A stretch of DNA of 64,000 bases from Mycobacterium sp. 1274761.0. GTDB lineage: Bacteria; Actinomycetota; Actinomycetes; Mycobacteriales; Mycobacteriaceae. Of this stretch, positions 49,080-57,643 are shown one piece after another (within the stretch, counting starts at the first letter, position 1; each line of letters starts with the position of its first letter). Position numbers and translations under genes: made by a program. Where the stretch lies: NCBI RefSeq assembly GCF_001668615.1, contig NZ_LZMC01000088.1, positions 1-64,000 on the forward strand, given 5' to 3'. The notes beneath the pieces were generated by a model. That model made no database searches, was not told where the DNA came from, and saw only the letters and a program-made list of their open reading frames with translations.

Positions 49080-50339
49080 TGCGGTGAACCTGACCGGCAT
49101 CGCGTGGATGCCGTTCATGAGGTTGGAGCGCACCCGCTCGACAGGCCCGGTGAGCTCGAGGTCGGGCATTCGGGACAGCACCTCGGGAATGATCGCCGAC
49201 GCCTCGACGCGGGCGAGGTTGGCGCCCAGGCAGAAATGTGTGCCGCCGCCACCGAATGCCAGGTGCGGGTTGGGGCTACGGCCGATGTCGAAGCGGTCGG
49301 GATCGGCAAAGTGCGTCTCGTCACGGTTGGCCGACGGGTAGAACATCGCCGCCCGGTCCCCGGCCTTGACTCCGATGCCGCGGAGCTCCGTGTCGCGGGT
49401 CGCCGTGCGCACGAAGACCGTGACGGGGCTGGTGTAGCGCAGCATCTCCTCGATCGCGGTGGGCAGCAGGGTTGGATCGGCCGCCAGCCTGGCCTGCTCG
49501 GCCGGATGGTCCATCAGCGCGAGAATGCCCGCGGCCACCAGGTTGCGAGTGGTGTCGCCGCCTGCGTTGATCAGCAGCAGAAAGAACATGTTGAACTCGA
49601 GATCGGTGAGGCGTTCACCGTCCACCTCGGCGTGCAGCAGCGCGGTCGCGATGTCGTCGCCGGGCTCGGCCCGCTTGCGCGCGGCGAGCTCGGTGCCGTA
49701 CTCGAACATCTGCATCTGCGCGTCGACCACGTGTGAATACTCGACATGGGTGTCGCCGACGGCGCCGGAGTTCATGATCTCGGTCAGCGCGTACAGCCGC
49801 CGCCCGTCCTCCAGCGGGATGCCGAGCAGTTCGGCGATCACATACGACGGCAGCGCGCCGGCGATGTCGGTGACGAAGTCGCATTCACCGCGCCCGATGA
49901 CGTCGTCGACGATCTCGCGGGCCATGTCCGCGACGTGGTCGTTCAACCGCGCAACCTGGCGCGGCGTGAAGCCGCGGCTGACCAAAGACCGCAGCTTGGT
50001 ATGCCGCGGCGGGTCCATCGTCAGCATCATCAGCGCCAGCTGGAACTCGTCGTTGTGCTGGGCGGGTTCGAAGAACACCCCGGTGGCCTGCGACGACCAC
50101 GTCGCGCTGTCCCGGGAGACGGCGAGGATCTCGTCGTATCCGGTCAGCGCCAGGAAGCCGGGCCCGTCGCCGTACGGGTGCCATGCGACGGGCGCGCGGC
50201 GCCGGAGTTCGGCGTATGCCTCATACGGCATGCCGGAGGCATACGTGTCGGGGTCGGCGAGGTCGACACCGCCGACGGTGATGGCATCATGAGCCACGCC
50301 AGAAAGTTTGACCGACGGGGGGCTTTGGCGGGTGTACAT
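49071..50339 (-). CDS. Cytochrome P450
   Basis: A 422-residue soluble bacterial P450. The haem-binding loop is FGGGGTHFCLGANLAR with the thiolate cysteine. The I-helix oxygen-activation motif is LINAGGDTTRN, the ExxR is in EEMLRYTSP, and DPPRHTKLRSLVSRGF is the C-helix region. The family resembles those acting on terpenoid, fatty or sterol substrates, but the substrate cannot be assigned. The longest start (50339) gives MYTRQSPPSVKLSG; an in-frame GTG at 50297 (VAHDAITVGG) is also plausible. No ferredoxin gene is adjacent. It converges on the zinc-ribbon membrane protein gene. Confidence 0.93.
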   Translation of the reverse strand: MYTRQSPPSVKLSGVAHDAITVGGVDLADPDTYASGMPYEAYAELRRRAPVAWHPYGDGPGFLALTGYDEILAVSRDSATWSSQATGVFFEPAQHNDEFQLALMMLTMDPPRHTKLRSLVSRGFTPRQVARLNDHVADMAREIVDDVIGRGECDFVTDIAGALPSYVIAELLGIPLEDGRRLYALTEIMNSGAVGDTHVEYSHVVDAQMQMFEYGTELAARKRAEPGDDIATALLHAEVDGERLTDLEFNMFFLLLINAGGDTTRNLVAAGILALMDHPAEQARLAADPTLLPTAIEEMLRYTSPVTVFVRTATRDTELRGIGVKAGDRAAMFYPSANRDETHFADPDRFDIGRSPNPHLAFGGGGTHFCLGANLARVEASAIIPEVLSRMPDLELTGPVERVRSNLMNGIHAMPVRFTASC

Positions 50340-50563
50340 CGAACCGGCCGAGTGAAAACTGCCGGCTCGGTTGATGCGCCCGACCGGTTCGACGTGTGAC
50401 GTACGCTACGCCACTGAACTCGGCAGGCGGCGGTGGCGACGCCGATGAGCTGCGGAAATGTGAGCGTATCGAGATGCTTCGCTAACTCATGGTGCTCGGC
50501 GGTTTTTAAGGGTTCTTTGGCAGAAGATGAACATTCGCGGATTTGCTCGTATGGTGCTTCGTG

Positions 50564-51253
50564 ATGGGGAGGCATAGCGCTGCTCGCCGCCGACGTATAC
50601 CGTCGGTCGCCCCAGCGGCCGCAGTGATCGCTCCCTACGCCCTCTTACTCGCCGCCGGCGGAGATGTGTCGGTACCTGCTCCCAGCGTCGAGGCCGACGC
50701 ACCGGAGGCGGTCATCGATGACGCCGCGACGCGCAGCGTGCAGATCATCGCCTCCGCCGCGCCGGATCTGTCGTCGACTCCGACCGCCCTCGATTCGGCC
50801 GCCGCCGCTGCGCCCGTGCAGCTCGCCGCGTCGCGGCGCTACCGGGTGTACGACCGCGAGGCCGAGCGCGTCCTTCCGGTCGGAAGAGCACCCGAGCGCG
50901 GCCTGCAGGTCAAAACCATCCTCGTGTCGCGCAGCGTCAGCGCCATGTTCCCGGAGATCCAAAGCATCGGCGGGGTGCGGCCGGACGCACTGCGGTGGCA
51001 TCCCAACGGGCTTGCCCTCGACGTGATGATCCCCAACCCGAGCTCCGCTGAAGGCATCGCGCTGGGCAACCGGATCGTCGCGTTCGCGCTGGAGAATGCC
51101 GACCGGTTCGACCTGCAGGACTGCATCTGGCGCGGCATGTACTACACGCCCGATGGCGGCGCCAGGGCCGGCGGGTACGGCCATTACGACCACGTCCACA
51201 TCACGACCCACGGCGGCGGATATCCCAGCGGCGACGAGGTCTATCTCCGCTAG
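50564..51253 (+). CDS. Exported protein with M15-like C-terminal domain (ARB-07466 type)
   Basis: A 229-residue protein. After a basic N-terminus (MGRHSAARRRRI) a hydrophobic stretch (PAAAVIAPYALLLAAGG) acts as signal or anchor. An Ala/Asp-rich linker leads to a ~120-residue domain with RPDALRWHPNGLALDVMIPN and GHYDHVHITTHGGG, a metallopeptidase-like arrangement (H, D, HxH) reminiscent of M15 and VldE-type folds. The same domain is common at the C-terminus of mycobacterial secreted proteins. GTG at 50561 or TTG at 50543 would add residues; ATG 50564 is chosen. A cell-wall role is inferred, not shown. Confidence 0.78.
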   Translation: MGRHSAARRRRIPSVAPAAAVIAPYALLLAAGGDVSVPAPSVEADAPEAVIDDAATRSVQIIASAAPDLSSTPTALDSAAAAAPVQLAASRRYRVYDREAERVLPVGRAPERGLQVKTILVSRSVSAMFPEIQSIGGVRPDALRWHPNGLALDVMIPNPSSAEGIALGNRIVAFALENADRFDLQDCIWRGMYYTPDGGARAGGYGHYDHVHITTHGGGYPSGDEVYLR

Positions 51254-51259
51254 TTCACG

Positions 51260-52030
51260 CTAGGGGCGGAAGGTCACCCCGCCGTCGACGCTGATGGTCT
51301 GTGCCGTGATGAAGCTGCCGTCGTCGGACAGCAGCAGCGCGCCCAGCGCGGCGACGTCGTCGGGCTCACCGAAGCGGGACTTGATCATCTGCCGTGCCCT
51401 GGTCTGGTCGACGATCCCGTCGGGCATCGGGGTCTGGTCGAATTTGTAGTGCCAAATCAACCCTGGCGCAATGGCATTGGCGCGGATGCCTTTGGGGCCG
51501 TATTTGCGCGCGATGTGGCGCATCAGCGCGAGCTCGGCGGCCTTGCTCATTTGATACGACACCCGCGTGCTCGCACCGTTGTAGGCGTCGATGGATGCGG
51601 TGAACACGATCGAGCCGCCACCGCTGTCGATCATCGGCGGAATCATGTGCTTGGCGCAGATTACGAAGCCGCGGGTGTTGACCCGCATGACGTCGTCGAA
51701 CACGTCCAGGGGTAGGTCGACGACGCCGCCCGGCAGGTACGCGTCGTCGGCGTTGGTGAAGTTCACGTGTGCGCCGTCGAGCCGCCCGAATGTGTCCACA
51801 GCGAGGGCGACGGTCGACGTCACCGACGCCTCGTCGGCACCGTCGAGCAGGATGGCGTGCACCCGTTCACCCGACGGGTCGAGCTCGGCGGCCACCCGCG
51901 AAGCCAGTTCACCGTCGAGATCGCCGACCACCAGCAGGGCGCCCTCGTCGAAATACCGGCGGGCCAGGCCGTTGCCGATGCCGCCCAGCCCTGCCACGAT
52001 CACGACTTTGTTCTCGAGCGCTCCTGTCAC
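51260..52030 (-). CDS. Short-chain dehydrogenase/reductase (SDR)
   Basis: A 256-residue classical SDR. The cofactor loop is VIVAGLGGIGNGLARRY, with D in VGDLDGELAS at the end of the second strand suggesting NAD preference. The active site comprises Ser in IVFTASIDAYNG and Tyr-x3-Lys in SYQMSKAAELAL. The usual NNAG after strand 4 is replaced by NFTNADDAYLPG. The C-terminus SVDGGVTFRP is typical. The substrate is unknown. It is divergent from the DUF899 gene (90 bases) and faces the M15-like gene. Confidence 0.92.
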   Translation of the reverse strand: MTGALENKVVIVAGLGGIGNGLARRYFDEGALLVVGDLDGELASRVAAELDPSGERVHAILLDGADEASVTSTVALAVDTFGRLDGAHVNFTNADDAYLPGGVVDLPLDVFDDVMRVNTRGFVICAKHMIPPMIDSGGGSIVFTASIDAYNGASTRVSYQMSKAAELALMRHIARKYGPKGIRANAIAPGLIWHYKFDQTPMPDGIVDQTRARQMIKSRFGEPDDVAALGALLLSDDGSFITAQTISVDGGVTFRP

Positions 52031-52120
52031 CGCTGCGATCTTTCCCGATGCGTCAGCCGAACCGATGACTTTCCGGGGCCGGCCGTGTCTACATGGAAAG
52101 CGCTACGAGAGGAGAACCCT

Positions 52121-52822
52121 ATGGCCGAGAATGTCGCGAAACCGCCGGTTGTCGATCAGCAGACCTGGCGCAAGGAGCTCGACGAGCTGCGGCGGCGCGA
52201 GAAGGCTGCGACGCGCGAGCTCGACGCCATCGCCGCCCAACGCCGAAGGCTGCCGATGGTCGAGATGGGTGAGTACACGCTGATCGGTGAGGACGGCCCG
52301 GTCCGCCTGGTCGACGTGTTCAAGGGCCGGTCACAACTCATCGTCTACCACCACATGTGGCAGGACGGAGCGGAGTGGCAGTGCGGCGGGTGCACAGGGT
52401 TCACCTCTCAGTTCACCCGGCTGGAGTTCCTGAACAACTACGACGCCCGATTCGTCATCGTGACGAACGGGCCGATCGACGAGGCTCTGGCCTACCGCGA
52501 CAAGGTCGGCAACAAGATGGAGTGGTACTCGTCGTCGGAGAGCTCGTTCGGCGCCGACGTGGACGCGCCGCCGGGAGGCGGCTTCGCCGTCAACGTTTTC
52601 CTGCGCGCGACGGATCCATCAGGAGAAGACGTCGTGTACCGCACCTGGCACACCAACGGCCGCGGCACCGAGCAGCTCAGCCACTCGTTCGGGCTCATCG
52701 ACATCCTGCCGTGGGGTCGTCAGGAGGAGTGGCAAGACTCTCCGCAGGGCTGGCCACAGTCGCCGACGTATTCGCGGTGGCTGGACTCGCCGGACATCGC
52801 GCGGGCGTACGGCACTACTTGA
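52121..52822 (+). CDS. DUF899-family thioredoxin-like protein
   Basis: A 233-residue DUF899 protein. A charged N-terminal helix (WRKELDELRRREKAATRELD) precedes a thioredoxin-like region with LVDVFKGRSQLIVYHHMW and CGGCTGFTSQFTRLEFLN, where the CxxC pair sits at the position expected for a redox site. The C-terminus has FGLIDILPWGRQEEWQDSP. Its biochemical role is not established. GAGAGGAGA lies eight bases before the ATG at 52121, which decides the start although the frame is open upstream. The last eight bases overlap the convergent sigma factor gene. Confidence 0.88.
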   Translation: MAENVAKPPVVDQQTWRKELDELRRREKAATRELDAIAAQRRRLPMVEMGEYTLIGEDGPVRLVDVFKGRSQLIVYHHMWQDGAEWQCGGCTGFTSQFTRLEFLNNYDARFVIVTNGPIDEALAYRDKVGNKMEWYSSSESSFGADVDAPPGGGFAVNVFLRATDPSGEDVVYRTWHTNGRGTEQLSHSFGLIDILPWGRQEEWQDSPQGWPQSPTYSRWLDSPDIARAYGTT

Positions 52823-54503
52823 CGCAGATGTCCGTCGGGTCGCTGCAGCCGCCGCCGGTTGCCGGTGGCACCGGATGCGGCGCCGGCCCAACGGGATCGG
52901 GCACCGTGTGCGGTGCGGGTCCGACGGGATCGGGAACCTGCGGCGCGGGCTGCGCAGGAGCAGGCAGCTGTTTCGCGGAGCCGGGATCAGGCGCCTGGGG
53001 CAGCGGGTTCCCTTGATCGGGCAGCTTCTTGGGCAACTGGTCGGCCGGCGGACCCGGTGCAGGCGCGGGAGCGGGAAAGTCCGCCGGCGGCACCGGATTC
53101 TGCGGCAGTGGCAATTGGGGCAACGGAAGGCCGATCGGCGGTAGAGGAAGCGGCGCAGGGGCGGGCGCCTGCGCTGGTGCCGGAGCGGGCAATTGAGGTG
53201 CCCCTGCCTGCGGCGTCGGGATGGGCGCTTGCGGCGTGGGGATCGGCGCCTGCGGGCCCGGCAGTTTCGCCGGTGTCGGCAGTGGGGCGCCCGCGCGAGG
53301 CGCCTGCGCCGGCAATGGGGTGGGCGTGGCCCTGGGCGCCTGCGGAGTCGGGAGCACCGCCTCGGGGGTCGGCATCGGCGCCGAAGGTGTGGGTTGCGGC
53401 GCCGGTTGCACCACCCCACTCGGCGACAGCGCGGTACTCGGCAGGTACACCCACGCCAGCGCCCCGCCGAGGATGACGAGCGGCACGCCGATCAACAGCG
53501 CCATGAACGGAACGACCCGACGTTTGTCCTCGCCGGCGGGGTCGACGACGGCCGCCGGCTCCACAGGGGGTTCCGGCTTGAGCGCGGGCCGGGCGGCCGT
53601 GGCCGCGAAGTTCAAAGCCGATGGGCCGGGTATCGGGCTCAGCTGTGTCGCAACGCCGTGCGATGACGTGCCCATCCCATGTGAGGCCGAGGTCAGCTCG
53701 AAGTCGCGCATCACGTTGTTCTTCAGCCAGGACGGCGCGGGAATGAACACCGGAGCACCGAGCAGCGCGGCCGGGCTCACCGATCGACTGCGCAGGTCCT
53801 CACACGCATTGCACGATTCGATATGGCGCGCAATGCGTTTGCGCATCAGGATGTTGAATTTGCCGTCCCAGCCGTGCAATACGGCAGCCAGCTCAGGGCA
53901 GCTGCCCGGATCAGCCTGTACCCGGCGCGCCACCAGCAGGGCACCGAGCGAACGCTCGATGGTGTCGCGGAGCCGTCCGACCATGGTGTTGGCGTTGGTC
54001 TGCGTGACCCCGAGCGCCATCGCGAGTTCGGGCCCGTCGAGACCTTGGCGGTAGGCGAGCTCCAACACCGCCTGGTCGCGATCTGAAAGACCGCCTGCCG
54101 CTTCGGAAATCAGGTTGGCCAACTCCATCCGGTGAGCCAACGTGTCGGGGCTTGCGTCGTTCGACACCACGTCGGGCATTTCATCCGACGGCCGTTCGCG
54201 CTTGAGGTCGCGAAGTCTTTTGTGGGCTTCGTTGCGGACGATCGAATATAGCCACGGGCGCAGCTTGTCCGGTTCTCGCAGACCCCCGACGCTGGTCGAC
54301 ACGATGCAGAAAGCATCCTGCACGCAGTCGGCGGCCGAGTCCCGGTCGCGGAGCATTCCGATGCAGAAGTCGTGAAGCCGGTCGGCGTAGCGGTCATAGA
54401 TCCCAGCGAAGGCGTTCCGGTCACCGGCGGCGGCTGCGACGGCCAACTCGGCGTCGCTGCTGCCTGGGCCTATGCCACTCCAGTTTGATAGCGCGGCGGT
54501 CAT
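52815..54503 (-). CDS. ECF sigma factor fused to zinc-finger motif, membrane helix and Pro-rich exterior
   Basis: A 562-residue protein. Region sigma2 spans residues 20-95 (FAGIYDRYADRLHDFCIGML, DCVQDAFCIV) and sigma4 about 125-185 (LSDRDQAVLELAYRQGLDGP, then ALGVTQTNANTMVGRLRDTI). A zinc-type motif HIESCNAC lies near 226-233, where soluble anti-sigma factors carry HxxxCxxC. A membrane helix at 331-356 (VPFMALLIGVPLVILGGALA) leads to about 200 Pro/Ala-rich residues ending CSDPTDICVK. Sigma factor and its membrane control are therefore one chain. The fusion resembles ECF groups with C-terminal extensions described in actinobacteria. A Pro-rich membrane protein gene lies 137 bases upstream on the same strand. 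Confidence 0.9.
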   Translation of the reverse strand: MTAALSNWSGIGPGSSDAELAVAAAAGDRNAFAGIYDRYADRLHDFCIGMLRDRDSAADCVQDAFCIVSTSVGGLREPDKLRPWLYSIVRNEAHKRLRDLKRERPSDEMPDVVSNDASPDTLAHRMELANLISEAAGGLSDRDQAVLELAYRQGLDGPELAMALGVTQTNANTMVGRLRDTIERSLGALLVARRVQADPGSCPELAAVLHGWDGKFNILMRKRIARHIESCNACEDLRSRSVSPAALLGAPVFIPAPSWLKNNVMRDFELTSASHGMGTSSHGVATQLSPIPGPSALNFAATAARPALKPEPPVEPAAVVDPAGEDKRRVVPFMALLIGVPLVILGGALAWVYLPSTALSPSGVVQPAPQPTPSAPMPTPEAVLPTPQAPRATPTPLPAQAPRAGAPLPTPAKLPGPQAPIPTPQAPIPTPQAGAPQLPAPAPAQAPAPAPLPLPPIGLPLPQLPLPQNPVPPADFPAPAPAPGPPADQLPKKLPDQGNPLPQAPDPGSAKQLPAPAQPAPQVPDPVGPAPHTVPDPVGPAPHPVPPATGGGCSDPTDICVK

Positions 54504-54640
54504 GAGGTGTTGCTCCAGATTGGTCAGCGGCGGTAGCTGTCAGCGTAGATGCTGGGGCCGCTTCGGGATAGGTATTCGAACTTTGGATGCGTACTCGCCC
54601 AGACCTGGGGTGGCCTGGGCCGAGTCCGTGGTGATCCTTC

Positions 54641-55435
54641 CTATTTCGCGTTGCCGTCGGTGGGTTTCTGCGAATCCGTGCCCGTCTGATCGATGCCGTC
54701 CTTCGCGGGCGGCTGGGGACCCGGCACCTCGACCACAACGTCCCCGCCGTTCTGACCGGGCACTCCAATGCCGACAACCGGCGTCTTGACCGACACGTCG
54801 CCCTTGCTGCCGACGCCGACCTCGGCGCCGGGCACCTTGACCGCCACGCCGGGGCCGGCGACCGGTGCGGGAGCAGGATCGGCAGGGGCCGCAACCGGGG
54901 CGGGTGCGCTGACGGGCGCCGGGCCTGCGGCGGGCTTCGAGATCGCGTTCGGCTTCTGTGCCGCAACGGAATTGGACGACGACGGCCCGCTGATTCGGAT
55001 CGGTGCCGGGTTGTTGACGATCACCGGCGTCGCATTCTGCGCCGGGGCGACCGCCGGGATGCTGACCGCCGACGGCAGGTTGACGACCGTCTGACCCGAC
55101 GGCAGTGTGGCGGCGGTGTTGCTGCTCGCCGTCTGGGCGGGCTGCGAGTCGCTCGAGTTGAGCAGCATGACCCCGCCGAAGGCGGCCGCGCCGACCACCG
55201 CAAGGCCGGCAACCAACAGCAGGCCCTTGCTCGACGACTTGGCCGCGGGCTGCTGCACCGGCTGCTGGGGCATCGCGTAGTAGTCGTGGTAGGCGGAGTA
55301 CTGCGGCTGCGGCGGGTAAGGGTGTTCCGGCTCGGGCATGCACTGCGAGTAGGCCAGCGCGACCCCCGAACGCACGGTCGGGTCCTCGTAGCGGATGTCT
55401 TCGTAACGGATGATTGTGGTGGCGGTGGTGTTCAT
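54641..55435 (-). CDS. Pro/Ala-rich single-span membrane protein
   Basis: A 264-residue protein. The first ~68 residues are cytosolic and Pro/Gln/Tyr-rich (EHPYPPQPQYSAYHDYYAMP), then one helix (GLLLVAGLAVVGAAAFGGVM, about 70-92), then an exterior Ser/Ala/Pro/Val-rich domain with repeated valine-glycine strands (GVAVKVPGAEVGVGSKGDVS). I do not recognise a family. It lies just upstream of the membrane-fused ECF sigma gene on the same strand, with a similar topology, so it may share its promoter or partner it. The 261-base region before it faces the secreted protein gene at 55697. Confidence 0.75.
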   Translation of the reverse strand: MNTTATTIIRYEDIRYEDPTVRSGVALAYSQCMPEPEHPYPPQPQYSAYHDYYAMPQQPVQQPAAKSSSKGLLLVAGLAVVGAAAFGGVMLLNSSDSQPAQTASSNTAATLPSGQTVVNLPSAVSIPAVAPAQNATPVIVNNPAPIRISGPSSSNSVAAQKPNAISKPAAGPAPVSAPAPVAAPADPAPAPVAGPGVAVKVPGAEVGVGSKGDVSVKTPVVGIGVPGQNGGDVVVEVPGPQPPAKDGIDQTGTDSQKPTDGNAK

Positions 55436-55696
55436 GGTTTCCCCTCTGGCTCGAAGCCGCCCTCGCGGCTGCTTTCACACCTAGGAGCCAGCAGCGGAGG
55501 AGACTCGCACACTTTTTTGAAAAGAATTCTTCGCCCGGTTTTCGGCGTCGCTCAAGGGCCGGTGACAACTGCATCACCATTGGGAAACGGCGCGGTGCGG
55601 CGTGGCGCGCGTCCGAAATCACCCAAGACAATTGACGCGGTCGTTGGAGAAACGGCGATGCGAATTGTCTATGCGTGAATGAAGGAGTCGACGTCA

Positions 55697-56188
55697 ATGG
55701 CGATCATTGATCGAATCAACAGCAGCGCGATCGCTGCAGGGGTGGGGTTGTGCGGGGTCGCGATTGCGTTGAGTCCGGCCGCGTCAGCGATCCCGCTGGT
55801 AACGGGTGGATGCGACTACTCAACGTCGGCGGGCAGCGCCCCTGCGCCGGCTGGTGCGGCACCTGGTGCGCCATGTGCAGCTGCGGTGAGTGATATGGCG
55901 GGCGTGCCGATGGCCGCGCCGGGACCGCTGCCACTGGCACCGCCTGTTCCGGCGGCTCCGCCGCCGTTGCCGCCCGTGCCCGCGGCCCCGCCGCTTCCGG
56001 TGGCTCCACCGCTGCCGGTCGCCCCGATCGTGCCTGCGGCCGGGCCTGTTGGCGCGGCACCCGCGATGGGTGGTGCGCCGGTGCTCGAGATGGGTGGTGC
56101 CGGAGGTAAGGGCCAGCCGACAGGCCCCGCGCCGGCGGGTGCCCCTGAGGCCGGCAAGCCGCTACCTGCGGGTCCGTCCGGCAGCTAA
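55697..56188 (+). CDS. Secreted Ala/Pro-rich protein
   Basis: A 163-residue exported protein. The signal peptide MAIIDRINSSAIAAGVGLCG runs to the SAASAIP cleavage region. The mature protein holds GCDYSTSAGS and then about 100 residues of Pro/Ala/Val repeats. GAAGGAG nine bases before ATG 55697 fixes the start over the ATG at 55679. Function is unknown; the composition resembles mycobacterial Apa-like and cell-wall Pro/Ala proteins. It ends at a strong bidirectional hairpin. Confidence 0.75.
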   Translation: MAIIDRINSSAIAAGVGLCGVAIALSPAASAIPLVTGGCDYSTSAGSAPAPAGAAPGAPCAAAVSDMAGVPMAAPGPLPLAPPVPAAPPPLPPVPAAPPLPVAPPLPVAPIVPAAGPVGAAPAMGGAPVLEMGGAGGKGQPTGPAPAGAPEAGKPLPAGPSGS

Positions 56189-56194
56189 GCGACG

Positions 56195-56245
56195 GAAAGC
56201 GGCCGTCGCGCCAAGCCTTACGGCTTGTGCGCGGCGGCCACTTTC
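56195..56245. terminator. Bidirectional hairpin between convergent genes
   Basis: GAAAG-GGCCG-CGCG-AAGCC is mirrored by GGCTT-CGCG-CGGCC-CTTTC around the loop TTAC, with a few mismatches, forming a stem of about 20 pairs. It fills the space between the stop of the secreted Ala/Pro protein (56188) and that of the L,D-transpeptidase (56247). The A-rich flank on one side gives a T-run-like CTTTC on the other, so it can serve both strands. Confidence 0.8.
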
Positions 56246-56246
56246 G

Positions 56247-57053
56247 TCATTCCTGGACGATGACCGGGTCGCCGACGTTGACGGTGTTGTAGTACCACTC
56301 GGCGTCTTCAGGACTCAGGCTGATACAGCCGTGGCTGACATTGGCGTAGCCGAGTGAGTTCACGGCCCACGGCGCCGAGTGCACGAAGAGCCCTCGGCTG
56401 GTGATGCGGACGGCGTAGTCAACGTCGAGGTAGTAACCGTCGGGATCGGTTACCGGGATACCGACGCTGCTGGAATCCATGACGATGTCGCGTTCCTTGG
56501 CCAGGACGGTGTAGTGGTCGACCGGCGTGGGGTAATCGGGCCGTCCCATCGAGGCCGGGAACACACCCTCTCTACCCCAGTAGGGCCGGTGGTGCGGGGC
56601 GGGCAGCGACGGCGGGGGTCCCGATTCGACACCGTCGATGGTCACGGTGAACGTGTGGTCGCTGATGTCGGCGACGCCGACGACCTCGGGCCCGGTGTGG
56701 AAGCTCATCGACCGGCCGCCGACGGACAGCGCCACGGTGTCGTGGGCGGGCCAGTACCGATCGGGCACCCACTGGACGACCTTGTCGTCGAGCCATTCGA
56801 ACTTTCCGGTCATGGCGGGCGCAGAGGTGATCCTGATGGCGCGCTCGGCGGCGTGCCGGTCGATGACCGGGAGCTCGAACGTCACGACGACGGGATGCGC
56901 GACGCCGACCACCGCATCACTTCCCGGCAGCACCGAGGCGATGGCGGACCTGATGGAATGGTTCACCGCAGCCGTGCTTTCCCCTGCGGGCGCCACGATC
57001 ACGCTTCCAGCGGTCACGCTCGCGACAAGCACACACCGAACAACCCCACGCAT
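56247..57053 (-). CDS. L,D-transpeptidase, LdtMt1-like
   Basis: A 268-residue exported enzyme. The signal peptide MRGVVRCVLVASVTAGSVIV is followed by an Ig-like domain (about 40-125: PVVVTFELPVIDRHAAERAI, KVVQWVPDRYWPA). The YkuD catalytic domain carries HSAPWAVNSLGYANVSHGC with the nucleophilic cysteine, then ISLSPEDAEWYYNTVNVGDP. It should form 3-3 crosslinks between peptidoglycan stems in the periplasm. One Ig domain and this length point to the LdtMt1 (Rv0116c) branch rather than LdtMt2. It has a signal peptide but no lipobox. The promoter lies in the ~200-base region 57054-57266, which holds no recognisable motif. Confidence 0.92.
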   Translation of the reverse strand: MRGVVRCVLVASVTAGSVIVAPAGESTAAVNHSIRSAIASVLPGSDAVVGVAHPVVVTFELPVIDRHAAERAIRITSAPAMTGKFEWLDDKVVQWVPDRYWPAHDTVALSVGGRSMSFHTGPEVVGVADISDHTFTVTIDGVESGPPPSLPAPHHRPYWGREGVFPASMGRPDYPTPVDHYTVLAKERDIVMDSSSVGIPVTDPDGYYLDVDYAVRITSRGLFVHSAPWAVNSLGYANVSHGCISLSPEDAEWYYNTVNVGDPVIVQE

Positions 57054-57266
57054 GGCATCCGATTCCTTCGAAATTACAAAAGTGTCAATAAGATGGTAGG
57101 AGCGACGCGGTCTCTGGATGCGTAAGGGCGCGTGGGCATTTCGGTCAAGGCTTCGTCACGTTTCGGCCACGGCGTCGGGCTGGGGCGCAGCCAGTACCCG
57201 CTTCGAGGCCGCCCGATCCGCGGCGTCATCCCGCTGTTCGTCGAACGCAATGCCAGATAGGAGCTG

Positions 57267-57542
57267 TCACAGCTCGGCAGCTAGTGTCTGCCCCTCGGGA
57301 AACCGACGGTCCAACCGGGCCAGCATTCCGTCAACGTGACGAAGCTGGTTCTCGGTGCTGCGAATGCACTGCCGGTGGTGGCCGACTAATCGTGTGCTGC
57401 CGGAACTCATGCAGCCCTGCAACCGCCTGACGTGCTCGTCCAGGTAGCGCTGCAACTCAGCGCGCTCCTCCGCCAAGTACGCACGGAAGTAAGCCGCCTG
57501 CATGCTGTCGGCCAGGACCGCGGCCTGGTGCTGTTCGGACAC
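57267..57542 (-). CDS. Small hypothetical protein, helical
   Basis: A 91-residue protein with a GTG start (VSEQHQAAVLADSMQAAYFR). It is mostly amphipathic helix (LAEERAELQRYLDEHVRRLQ, CIRSTENQLRHVDGMLARLD) and could form a coiled coil. No signal or membrane segment is present, and no clear Shine-Dalgarno sequence precedes the GTG. I do not recognise it. Codon position bias looks coding, but the size makes the call uncertain. Confidence 0.5.
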   Translation of the reverse strand: MSEQHQAAVLADSMQAAYFRAYLAEERAELQRYLDEHVRRLQGCMSSGSTRLVGHHRQCIRSTENQLRHVDGMLARLDRRFPEGQTLAAEL

Positions 57543-57643
57543 CAGGAAAAGTTAACTGATGTTCGTGGCGCCTGCCGATCTATGAAGCACCATTGTGGGC
57601 ACCGCCACGTTCTGCCGAGCTCCGAGGCGGTAGGGTTCCGCAG

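Noticed and set aside
54540..55697. Longer reverse frame overlapping the Pro-rich membrane protein
   Set aside because: It is shifted relative to the frame with a membrane helix and low-complexity periodicity, and its product is Arg/Gly-rich without features.
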